Positions 1 to 5,169 of a stretch of DNA of 5,189 nt are shown here, piece by piece. The notes under the pieces were generated by a model, which was not told the origin of the DNA, made no database searches, and saw only the letters and a list, made by a program, of their open reading frames with translations. Both the position numbers and the translations under genes were made by a program. This stretch comes from CBFGWV01 sp965652545 (GTDB taxonomy: Bacteria > Pseudomonadota > Gammaproteobacteria > Competibacterales > Competibacteraceae): positions 1 through 5,189 of the forward strand of contig CBFGWV010000332.1 of assembly GCA_965652545.1 (NCBI GenBank), written 5' to 3'. The stretch's first letter is position 1; every line of letters starts with the position of its first letter.

Positions 1-2
1 CT

Positions 3-542
3 GCCGCCAAGGGGGCGGATGTAGTCGTCCAGACGCCGATACGGCCGTGCGAGGCATTTGCCCGGCTGCACCCCGGCGGTGTGCCGGCGGTTCGCCTCAT
101 CAGCTTGCGCCTGGACGGCCACGTGCATGTGTTCAACGGGGTCTTGAATACCGGTGCCGGTGCCTCACTGACCAGCAACGGTGTGGATTCAATCCAGTTC
201 GGTCTGGATGGCGATACGGTGCGGCCCGAGGGTTTGGACAGGCGCTGGACCCGGCGCCGCCACCACCCCGACTCAGGTGTCAGCCTGGAGGGTTTTCGCA
301 TTCCGGCCATGGCCGATCTACGCGATCTGTGCCGGCATGCCCACGGGCGCATGCCGGATGTCGACTTGGTCGCCTGGGACGTCACCGTGGATGAGGAGGG
401 CAGTGCGCGCCTGCTGGAGTGCAATATCCGCTGGCAGGGCTGCCGCGGCAATCAGTTGCTCAACGGGCCGGCTTTCGGCGCGTTGACCGAAACGGTGATG
501 CGCCGCGTATCGGTGACTACCGTTTATGGTTGGCCGGTGTAG
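3..542 (+). CDS. ATP-grasp protein, sugar-transfer-associated type (C-terminal fragment)
   Basis: The reading frame is open from the first bases of the window to a TAG at 540-542, so this is the last 179 residues of a longer gene whose start lies to the left. A GTG at 81 could be mistaken for a start, but the frame continues upstream of it with family-like sequence (VVVQTPIRP, then LHPGG). The passage around residues 20-40 (LHPGGVPAVRLISLRLDG) resembles the segment before the catalytic core of ATP-grasp proteins associated with sugar transfer. Near the C-terminus, VAWDV (Asp at 378-380) and LLECNIRW (Glu at 417-419, Asn at 423-425) match the expected metal and ATP ligands of the fold. Such proteins are thought to ligate carboxylates in cell-envelope or exopolysaccharide pathways, but the substrate cannot be read here. 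Family assignment is from remembered motif patterns, not a search. It converges on the small gene at 561-845. Confidence 0.62.
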   Translation, partial: AAKGADVVVQTPIRPCEAFARLHPGGVPAVRLISLRLDGHVHVFNGVLNTGAGASLTSNGVDSIQFGLDGDTVRPEGLDRRWTRRRHHPDSGVSLEGFRIPAMADLRDLCRHAHGRMPDVDLVAWDVTVDEEGSARLLECNIRWQGCRGNQLLNGPAFGALTETVMRRVSVTTVYGWPV

Positions 543-560
543 ACGCGACCACGCCACCGA

Positions 561-845
561 TCAGTCGGCGGCGAGTCGCGGCAAACTGGCGTCCAGTGCG
601 TTGGCGGTCATTCGCGCAGATTCATGACCATTTAACGGGTGACTGTAAATCCGTGCCGTTTCGATGAAATCTATACGGAGAATCGTCGACCGCTCGATCA
701 GCGTGGGTTTCTCGAGCCGGTCAACGTGCCTGACGGATTTTATACCTGAATACGGTGATGCATCCACGGCTTGGAAATCCAGCCCAGACAACGCAATCGC
801 TGCGAGCAGAGGTATTGAGAATAAGTATTTCCAAGGAAGATTCAT
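561..845 (-). CDS. Small putative exported protein, unknown function
   Basis: I do not recognise this protein. From the ATG at 843-845 it gives 94 residues. The N-terminus has one Lys, then a hydrophobic stretch (YLFSIPLLAAIALSGL) and a small-residue boundary (AVDAS) near residues 26-30, as in a Sec signal peptide. The mature part of about 65 residues is polar, has no cysteine and shows no known motif. An in-frame ATG ten codons upstream (873-875) is possible, but it adds MKCTHRVGCI before the signal-like core, which fits export less well. No strong Shine-Dalgarno site precedes either start; AGG lies about 10 bases before the chosen one. It converges on the ATP-grasp gene with an 18-base gap and no visible terminator. 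The main support is the signal-peptide-like start, so it could be a chance frame. Confidence 0.45.
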   Translation of the reverse strand: MNLPWKYLFSIPLLAAIALSGLDFQAVDASPYSGIKSVRHVDRLEKPTLIERSTILRIDFIETARIYSHPLNGHESARMTANALDASLPRLAAD

Positions 846-959
846 AATACAACCTACGCGGTGCGTGCATTTCATTTAGGTCATTGGATGCTGCGCCGAT
901 TACCGCGCCGGGTCTGTGCGCTACCGAGCGTTGGCGCAACGGCACGCTGAGCGATGGGC

Positions 960-985
960 AAAAAAAACCCTCTCCAGGGAGAGGG
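960..985 (-). terminator. Rho-independent terminator downstream of the 1047-1373 gene
   Basis: The arms CCCTCTC (968-974) and GAGAGGG (979-985) pair perfectly around a 4-base loop. Eight A's at 960-967 become a T tract directly after the stem when read on the minus strand, the classic intrinsic layout. It lies about 60 bases beyond the stop codon of the small minus-strand gene and would separate its transcript from the 561-845 gene. The plus strand has no T run after the stem, so termination should be one-directional. Confidence 0.85.
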
Positions 986-993
986 CTGAATGC

Positions 994-1017
994 GTGCCAA
1001 AGAGGGGGGGATGGCAC
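994..1017. repeat. Short inverted repeat between small gene and terminator
   Basis: GTGCCA at 994-999 is mirrored by TGGCAC at 1012-1017 across a 12-base G-rich spacer. It lies in the 3' trailer between the stop of the 1047-1373 gene and the intrinsic terminator. The arms are short and there is no adjacent T tract, so it may simply add structure to the mRNA tail or be chance. Confidence 0.3.
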
Positions 1018-1046
1018 ACCAAGCGAGTTTGGTCTTGCGTTTGTCG

Positions 1047-1373
1047 TTAATGGTCAGTTTGCATCGTAAACCGGGGCAGGTCGCTCAGGCCGGTAACGTT
1101 GGGATCATCAACAGATTGGTGCGAAATTATGGGGCAGAGTGCCGGTCCGGTTTGAAAGCTACGGGGAATCCCAGATACCTCTGAATGGCGCTTTAGTGCA
1201 TCCAGGAGACGCTCATTGCGACTATCGGAGTTGGCGTCTAACACCGCCCTGGTGTTTGGATCCGTAGAACCTGATGGTGTCGCGGCATCGCTTGTAGGTG
1301 CCAGCACAGTGGCTGCAACCAACATGCCCAGGGTCAGCGAAGTCGACAGAACAAGAATCTGACGAAATTTCAT
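1047..1373 (-). CDS. Small putative exported protein, unknown function
   Basis: I do not recognise this 108-residue protein. The start is well supported: the ATG at 1371-1373 is preceded by GGGAGGAG (1377-1384), a strong Shine-Dalgarno match 3-5 bases away. The N-terminus has a basic segment (MKFRQ), a hydrophobic core (ILVLSTSLTLGMLVAATVLA) and a likely cleavage zone at PTSDAATPSG near residue 30, so Sec export is likely. The mature part, roughly 78 residues, is hydrophilic, Ser/Asp/Asn-rich, has a single Cys (in ALCPII) and no visible domain. Its 3' end is followed by an intrinsic terminator, making a self-contained single-gene unit. It is divergent from the Crp/Fnr gene at 1632, and the 258 bases between could hold control sites for both. 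Confidence 0.72.
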   Translation of the reverse strand: MKFRQILVLSTSLTLGMLVAATVLAPTSDAATPSGSTDPNTRAVLDANSDSRNERLLDALKRHSEVSGIPRSFQTGPALCPIISHQSVDDPNVTGLSDLPRFTMQTDH

Positions 1374-1376
1374 TTT

Positions 1377-1384
1377 CTCCTCCC
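1377..1384 (-). promoter_or_regulatory. Strong ribosome binding site fixing the start of the 1047-1373 gene
   Basis: Read on the minus strand this is GGGAGGAG, followed by AAA and ATG. It is the best Shine-Dalgarno match in the left half of the window and is the main reason to accept the small exported ORF as a real gene. Confidence 0.8.
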
Positions 1385-1439
1385 TTTGCAGAATCGAGCC
1401 AAAAAACGGCGATGGCTCAGGGTCCTTGTGAAAGCCACT

Positions 1440-1460
1440 GATGCGGCGGTATCACGCATC
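1440..1460. promoter_or_regulatory. Interrupted palindrome, candidate operator
   Basis: GATGCG (1440-1445) and CGCATC (1455-1460) are perfect inverted arms with a 9-base centre. The site lies in the intergenic region between two divergent genes, 67 bases from the small exported gene's start and about 170 from the Crp/Fnr gene's start. The size of about 21 bp suits a dimeric regulator, but it is not the classical CRP half-site TGTGA or the FNR half-site TTGAT. The assignment is inference from position and symmetry only. Confidence 0.3.
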
Positions 1461-1504
1461 GTTGTTGTTGAGGATCAGCTTGCGCCGCCGACCCTGCCCC
1501 GTCT

Positions 1505-1556
1505 GTGCGCTGTCGCACGTAGCCTGCAGCTGATGGATGCCCGGCTCGAAACGGGC
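1505..1556. repeat. Two adjacent short hairpins in the leader region of the first Crp/Fnr gene
   Basis: The first hairpin pairs GTGCG (1505-1509) with CGCAC (1514-1518) around CTGT. The second pairs GCCCG (1539-1543) with CGGGC (1552-1556) around an 8-base loop. Neither is followed by a T run, so they do not look like terminators. If transcription of the Crp/Fnr gene starts upstream of 1500, they would sit in its 5' untranslated region. In GC-rich DNA, arms of 5 bp arise easily by chance. Confidence 0.25.
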
Positions 1557-1631
1557 GCTTTGTTCGGTAGCACGCTGACGAGGGTGCGGCGATGTGCCTA
1601 AGGTGTACGAATCCAGGAAAGGAGAAACACC

Positions 1632-2363
1632 ATGCCGCTCTCCAAGGCCACACCTCCAGACAATCGCCTGCTTTCGTCCTTGCCAAGCGACGTCCACGAG
1701 CAGCTTCTCGCCAGTTGCGAAACCGTCGAGCTTGCATTCTCTAAGGTGATCTCCGAACCGGGGGATTCTATCAACCATGCTTACTTCCCCAAGGATGCTT
1801 TTATTTCGCTGATCACCAAACCCACCGATGGTTGCCCGAGTCTGGCCGTGGGGCTGGTGGGCAACGAAGGCATGCTCGGTACCGCGCTCGTCCTGGGGAT
1901 GAGGGTGTCGCCGTTGTATGCCTTGGTGCAGGGCGCCGGCGAGTCGCTTCGCATAGGGGTTGTGCCGTTTCTGCGCGAGCTTCAGTCGAATCAAGTTCTG
2001 CGCCAGACGCTCAAGCGATATGTGTACGTCGTGATGGGGCAGCTGGAACAAGCGGCCGCGTGCACGCGGTTTCACATTGTCGAGGAGCGGCTTGCCCGAT
2101 GGCTGCTGATGACACACGACCGCGCGCTGGGAGCGACTTTCACCCTGACCCAGGAATACTTGGCCAATATGTTGGGTGTGCGGCGCGTCGGGGTCTCGCA
2201 TGCAGCGTCGTCGTTTCAGCGTCGCGAATTGATCGTCTATCGACGTGGAGGCATAACGATTCTGGACCGTGCGGGTCTTGAGGCCGTATCGTGCTCGTGC
2301 TACGAGGCGGATAATGCGACCTATTCCAGAATAATGGCGCCGTCAACGGTGACGGCGCATTAG
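1632..2363 (+). CDS. Crp/Fnr-family transcriptional regulator (first paralogue)
   Basis: This 243-residue protein has the Crp/Fnr layout. Residues about 12-125 form an N-terminal cyclic-nucleotide-binding-type beta barrel (SEPGDSINHAYFPKDAFISL; VGNEGMLG at 76-83). A dimerisation helix follows at about 125-160, then a C-terminal winged helix with TLTQEYLANMLGVRR (171-185) and LIVYRRGGITILDR. It should act in the cytoplasm as a dimeric DNA-binding regulator. It has no N-terminal FNR-type cysteines and no classical cAMP pocket, so its ligand is unknown. The recognition helix reads RRVGVSHAA, with Val186 where the second paralogue (4391-5122) has Glu. A CSCY motif is at 221-224. The start is fixed by AAAGGAG at 1618-1624, 7 bases before the ATG. 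It converges on the diguanylate cyclase with only 16 bases between stops, and no clear promoter is visible upstream. Confidence 0.93.
   Translation: MPLSKATPPDNRLLSSLPSDVHEQLLASCETVELAFSKVISEPGDSINHAYFPKDAFISLITKPTDGCPSLAVGLVGNEGMLGTALVLGMRVSPLYALVQGAGESLRIGVVPFLRELQSNQVLRQTLKRYVYVVMGQLEQAAACTRFHIVEERLARWLLMTHDRALGATFTLTQEYLANMLGVRRVGVSHAASSFQRRELIVYRRGGITILDRAGLEAVSCSCYEADNATYSRIMAPSTVTAH
2337..2358. terminator. Hairpin overlapping the end of the Crp/Fnr gene, possible weak shared terminator
   Basis: GCGCCGTCA (2337-2345) pairs perfectly with TGACGGCGC (2350-2358) around the loop ACGG. The stem lies in the last codons of the regulator and ends 2 bases before its stop codon. The nearest T run on the plus strand (TTTT at about 2370) is some 12 bases away, further than in a standard intrinsic terminator. 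Read on the minus strand it follows the cyclase stop by about 20 bases, also without a good T tract. A two-way transcription block between the convergent genes is plausible but not proven. Confidence 0.45.
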
Positions 2364-2379
2364 CGTGCGTTTTGCATTG

Positions 2380-4179
2380 TCATGAGGCGTTCATTCCCGA
2401 GGTGCGGACTGTCAGGCGTTGTTCCGGGTTTTGTGCCGGATGTTCGTCGTGCGAGTCTTTCGGTGTGCTGTCGATGAAGCGTTTGCAGGTATTGCGCCCA
2501 CAGGCCTTTGCTTTATACATCGCCGCGTCAGCGTGCTGTAATAGGGTGCTTGCGTCGGCGCCGTCATCGGGGTAAATACTGATGCCGATGCTTGATGTGA
2601 CGTAGAGCGAGTCGCCGTCGATCATGTGGGGCTGCGAAAGGGCGATGCGAATGTTCTCGGCGATGCGCGCCGCATCGAGCGGTTGCTCTATCTCGGCCAG
2701 TAGTATCACAAACTCATCGCCGCCTTGGCGGCAAACGGTGTCTGTGGCACGCACCACGTTCTGTAAGCGCTTGGCGATCGCCTGTAAAACCTCGTCGCCA
2801 ATCGCATGCCCCTTCGAGTCATTTATCAGTTTGAAGTTGTCAAGGTCGATAAATAATAATCCGACCTGGCGCTTATGTCTTTGTGCCTGGCCAATGGTTT
2901 GCCACAGCCGCTCCAGTAACAGAGCACGATTGGGTAGCCCGGTGAGGCCGTCGTGTTGGGCTCTGTGGGTCATCTCCAATGCCCTGGTATGCGATTGGTC
3001 GGCATCGCGAAATACGATCACCGCCCCGGAGATCTTCCCGTCGCGATCATGAATCGGTGCGGCGGAGTCCTCGATGGCGGTTTCCGTGCCGTTGCGCCGG
3101 ATAAGCCTGGAGTCGAGTGACAGGCCGACTATCTTGTTTTCCGCGATGGCGCGTTGTGCTGGGTTTATCGCGGTATTCCCCGTCTGTCCGTCGATGATGT
3201 TGAAGACCTCGATTAAGGGGCGTCCTAGGGCATCCGCACTGGACCAGTCGGTGATCTCTTCGGCGACGGTGTTCATGTACGTGACGTTGCCTTGCAAGTC
3301 GGTGCTCAATACCGCATCGCCGATGGAGTCCAGGGTGACCCGCGCCCGCTCGCGCTCATGGAAAAAGGCCTCCTCAGCCGTCCGCAGCGCCTGATCGGTG
3401 GCTTTCAGCTCACTGATGTCTTCCACCGTTTGCAGATAGCCGTGCAATGCGCCCGCGCTGCGTATCGGGGTCGCACTGACGCGCGTCCATATGGTTACCG
3501 CGTCCGGACGGAGGAAGCGGGCTTCCGCTTGAACGGCGATGTGTGTTGACGAGGCCTCGGCCCACCGCAGCGCGATGCGTTCTCGGTCATCGGGGTGTAT
3601 GGCCATGACCCAGCCGGAGCCGACGGTCTCCTCCGATGAGCGGCCCGAGATTCGTTGGAATGCGGCGTTGGTATAGGTGCAATTGCCATCGGCATCTGAG
3701 ATGAAGATACCCAGCGGGGAGGCCTCACTGATGGCAAGCAATCGCGCCTCTGTGCGATCAAGCGTATCTTGCGCCGCTTTGCGCGCCAGAATGGATTCGA
3801 CGACTCGTGGTAACCAGGAGGTGTCAGCGTGCGCATCGCCGGGGCCTTCCCGGCCCCCCTGCCGTATGCGAATCGGCTTGGCGTACCCGGCCCCAAGGGG
3901 CTTGAGTGCGAGGATGTGGACGTTGGGCGCCTCAGTGTCGATATGCCGACATAGCTGAGCGTACGCGCTACGGGGCAGAGTAGGCCCCGTCAGAACCATA
4001 TCGATTCTCTCGCTAACAAGCCGACGCGAGGCGTCCACCGGATCGGTTGCCCAAGTCACTTGGAACAGTCCGCTACCGGCGCTGGCGAGGGTTTTGAGAA
4101 TGGATTTGGCCGTGGATGTTTCAGGTTCGATCAGAAGCACGGTCTTCAGGTTACTTGTTGTTCCTTGGGCGTCGATCAT
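2380..4179 (-). CDS. Diguanylate cyclase: degenerate receiver, PAS, PAS, GGDEF
   Basis: The protein (599 aa from the ATG at 4179) should make cyclic di-GMP from two GTP in the cytoplasm; no membrane segment is visible. Residues about 11-135 look like a receiver fold (TVLLIEPETS), but the phospho-acceptor position holds Gly65 and the acidic pair is Glu18-Pro19, so phosphorylation is unlikely. PAS domains follow at about 145-260 and 276-400, joined by a charged helix (ATDQALRTAEEAFFHERER). The GGDEF domain (about 405-570) starts with DGLTGLPNR. It has GGDEF at 486-490, the metal Asp445 in DLDNFK, the guanine-contacting Asn453, Asp462, and an inhibitory RxxD (RATD, 477-480) five residues before GGDEF. 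There is no EAL domain; a polar tail of about 30 residues ends the protein. The gene lies between two Crp/Fnr genes, converging on one and diverging from the other. A GTG at 4227 would add 16 residues but lacks a ribosome binding site. Confidence 0.93.
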   Translation of the reverse strand: MIDAQGTTSNLKTVLLIEPETSTAKSILKTLASAGSGLFQVTWATDPVDASRRLVSERIDMVLTGPTLPRSAYAQLCRHIDTEAPNVHILALKPLGAGYAKPIRIRQGGREGPGDAHADTSWLPRVVESILARKAAQDTLDRTEARLLAISEASPLGIFISDADGNCTYTNAAFQRISGRSSEETVGSGWVMAIHPDDRERIALRWAEASSTHIAVQAEARFLRPDAVTIWTRVSATPIRSAGALHGYLQTVEDISELKATDQALRTAEEAFFHERERARVTLDSIGDAVLSTDLQGNVTYMNTVAEEITDWSSADALGRPLIEVFNIIDGQTGNTAINPAQRAIAENKIVGLSLDSRLIRRNGTETAIEDSAAPIHDRDGKISGAVIVFRDADQSHTRALEMTHRAQHDGLTGLPNRALLLERLWQTIGQAQRHKRQVGLLFIDLDNFKLINDSKGHAIGDEVLQAIAKRLQNVVRATDTVCRQGGDEFVILLAEIEQPLDAARIAENIRIALSQPHMIDGDSLYVTSSIGISIYPDDGADASTLLQHADAAMYKAKACGRNTCKRFIDSTPKDSHDEHPAQNPEQRLTVRTSGMNAS

Positions 4180-4185
4180 GCCCGA

Positions 4186-4189
4186 CTCC
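4186..4189 (-). promoter_or_regulatory. Ribosome binding site that decides the cyclase start
   Basis: Read on the minus strand, GGAG lies 6 bases before the ATG at 4177-4179. The alternative in-frame GTG at 4225-4227 has only GACGGCACGAT before it, with no Shine-Dalgarno match, and lies just beyond a stable hairpin. I therefore prefer the ATG. The added GTG-start residues (MLGLTSEPQRDIAESG) also have no counterpart in a receiver fold. Confidence 0.6.
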
Positions 4190-4235
4190 GCAATGTCCCT
4201 TTGAGGCTCCGACGTTAGCCCAAGCACATCGTGCC

Positions 4236-4257
4236 GTCGGTGCGCTAACGCACCGAC
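4236..4257. repeat. Perfect 9-bp-arm palindrome in the cyclase leader
   Basis: GTCGGTGCG (4236-4244) and CGCACCGAC (4249-4257) pair without mismatch around CTAA. The hairpin lies 57 bases before the cyclase ATG and 134 before the second Crp/Fnr gene. Palindromes with a GGTGCG...CGCACC core occur as dispersed extragenic elements in some gammaproteobacteria (recollection, not checked), so a REP-like repeat is one reading. Other readings are an operator or an mRNA leader hairpin. No T tract flanks it, which argues against an intrinsic terminator. Confidence 0.6.
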
Positions 4258-4299
4258 AAACTATCTGTACGCCACCGAACATAGGGCGCAGGGGGCAGC

Positions 4300-4305
4300 T
4301 ATACT
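4300..4305 (+). promoter_or_regulatory. Possible sigma-70 -10 element for the second Crp/Fnr gene
   Basis: TATACT is close to the TATAAT consensus and lies 85 bases before the ATG at 4391. The region 17 bases upstream (GAACAT near 4277) is a poor -35 match, so the promoter would need activation or is a chance match. Confidence 0.25.
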
Positions 4306-4345
4306 CGCTGGGCAAATGCCGGCTGCTCAATAGGTGCCGTACCCA

Positions 4346-4360
4346 TTGAGGCCAGTTGAG
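4346..4360 (+). promoter_or_regulatory. TTGAG direct repeat, possible regulator site
   Basis: TTGAG occurs at 4346-4350 and again at 4356-4360, exactly one helical turn (10 bp) apart, between the candidate -10 element and the ribosome binding site of the second Crp/Fnr gene. A protein bound there could repress that gene. The repeat is short and could be chance. Confidence 0.18.
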
Positions 4361-4390
4361 CCTCGGAGTCCGTAGGAGGTTGCCCGCATC

Positions 4391-5122
4391 ATGGTAGGTG
4401 CCAGTAGATTAGAGCATGACCCCTGTCAAAACCACCTTCTCGCCGCCTTGCCGGCGGATGAGCTCGCAGAGATCGTGCCCGAGCTGGAGCTGGTCGAGCT
4501 GCGTCTGGGAGATTTGGTTTATGAGCCCGGCGTGCAGATGTACCACGTGCTTTTCCCCACCACCTGCATCGTGTCCCTGCTGTACGTCATGGAGAATGGC
4601 TCGTCGGCCGAGATCGCAGTGGTCGGCAACGAGGGCATCATTGGCATCTCGGTCTTCATGGGGGGCGAGACGACGACGAGCCGGGGTGTGGTGCAAAGTG
4701 CCGGCCACGCGTACCGGATGAAAGGTCAGATACTCAAGAACGCGTTTTTTGAGGCCAGGTCGGTACAGCGGCTTCTGCTGCGCTACACGCAAGCCTTGCT
4801 GACACAGATGGCGCAAACGGCCGTCTGCAACCGGCATCACACGATAGACCAGCAATTGTGCCGATGGCTGTTGCTGAGCCTGGACCGCCTGCCCTCTAGC
4901 GAGCTGACTATGACCCAGGAGTTGATCGCCAACATGCTCGGTGTGCGGCGCGAAGGCGTCACCGAGGCGGCCGGGCACTTGCAGCGGGCGGGGTTGATTC
5001 ACTACAGCCGCGGCAAGATCACCGTGCTGGACCGGCCTGGCTTGGAGGCGCGTGTCTGTGAGTGCTATCAGGTGGTCAAAAGCGAGTTCGATCGCCTGCT
5101 GCCTGAGGCGGGCGTCCGCTGA
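4391..5122 (+). CDS. Crp/Fnr-family transcriptional regulator (second paralogue)
   Basis: Like its neighbour at 1632-2363 this protein has 243 residues. Residues about 16-130 form the effector barrel (FPTTCIVSLLYVMENG; VVGNEGIIGISVFMGG at 77-92, with Arg98 in TTSRGVVQ). A dimerisation helix follows at about 125-165, then a winged helix with LTMTQELIANMLGVRREGV (172-190), HYSRGKITVLDR, and CECY at 223-226. Glu188 sits in the recognition helix, as in most Crp/Fnr proteins. Over the 53 residues from TQE to the residue after CxCY, I count 34 identities with the first paralogue, so the two are clearly related, but the N-terminal halves differ much more. The N-terminus has a single Cys12 and no FNR iron-sulfur cluster pattern, and the cAMP-pocket sequence is absent. 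AGGAGG at 4374-4379 lies 11 bases before the ATG, a slightly long spacing. The gene diverges from the cyclase. Confidence 0.93.
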   Translation: MVGASRLEHDPCQNHLLAALPADELAEIVPELELVELRLGDLVYEPGVQMYHVLFPTTCIVSLLYVMENGSSAEIAVVGNEGIIGISVFMGGETTTSRGVVQSAGHAYRMKGQILKNAFFEARSVQRLLLRYTQALLTQMAQTAVCNRHHTIDQQLCRWLLLSLDRLPSSELTMTQELIANMLGVRREGVTEAAGHLQRAGLIHYSRGKITVLDRPGLEARVCECYQVVKSEFDRLLPEAGVR

Positions 5123-5132
5123 TCGTCACCCC

Positions 5133-5169
5133 AAAAAACGAAAACCCCGCGGGGTGGGGCCGCAGGGTT
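5133..5169 (-). terminator. Rho-independent terminator for a minus-strand gene entering from the right
   Basis: AACCCCGCGG (5143-5152) pairs with CCGCAGGGTT (5160-5169), with one mismatch, around a 7-base loop. The A-rich run at 5133-5144 becomes TTTTCGTTTTTT after the stem on the minus strand, as expected for an intrinsic terminator. On the plus strand the stem is followed by GAAAGACG, so it is a poor terminator for the Crp/Fnr gene. It implies a convergent gene beyond the window; no coding sequence of it is visible in the last 20 bases. Confidence 0.6.

Noticed and set aside
81..83. GTG as the start of a complete 153-aa gene
   Set aside because: The same frame is open to the left edge, and the residues before the GTG fit the ATP-grasp family, so the gene is a truncated C-terminal part.
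1386..1601. 71-codon plus-strand ORF just upstream of the first Crp/Fnr gene
   Set aside because: It would start with TTG, overlaps the ribosome-binding region of the opposite gene, has no Shine-Dalgarno site of its own and shows no recognisable protein pattern.
1452..2201. Long minus-strand ORF (249 codons) opposite the first Crp/Fnr gene
   Set aside because: It lies antisense to a well-supported Crp/Fnr gene, its translation shows no family motif, and a very similar antisense ORF appears opposite the second paralogue. Both look like by-products of the sense coding sequence.
3495..3896. Overlapping 133-codon frame on the minus strand within the cyclase gene
   Set aside because: It is an out-of-frame reading of the PAS-domain region, rich in Arg and Pro, as typical of shifted frames in GC-rich genes.
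4225..4227. GTG as the start of a 615-aa cyclase
   Set aside because: It has no ribosome binding site and lies next to a stable hairpin, while the ATG at 4179 has GGAG at a 6-base spacing. It cannot be fully excluded.
4409..5002. Minus-strand ORF of 197 codons opposite the second Crp/Fnr gene
   Set aside because: It is antisense to a gene with clear domains and a ribosome binding site. Its sequence (HTEHVGDQLLGH and similar) mirrors the HTH codons of the sense strand, as in the other antisense frame.
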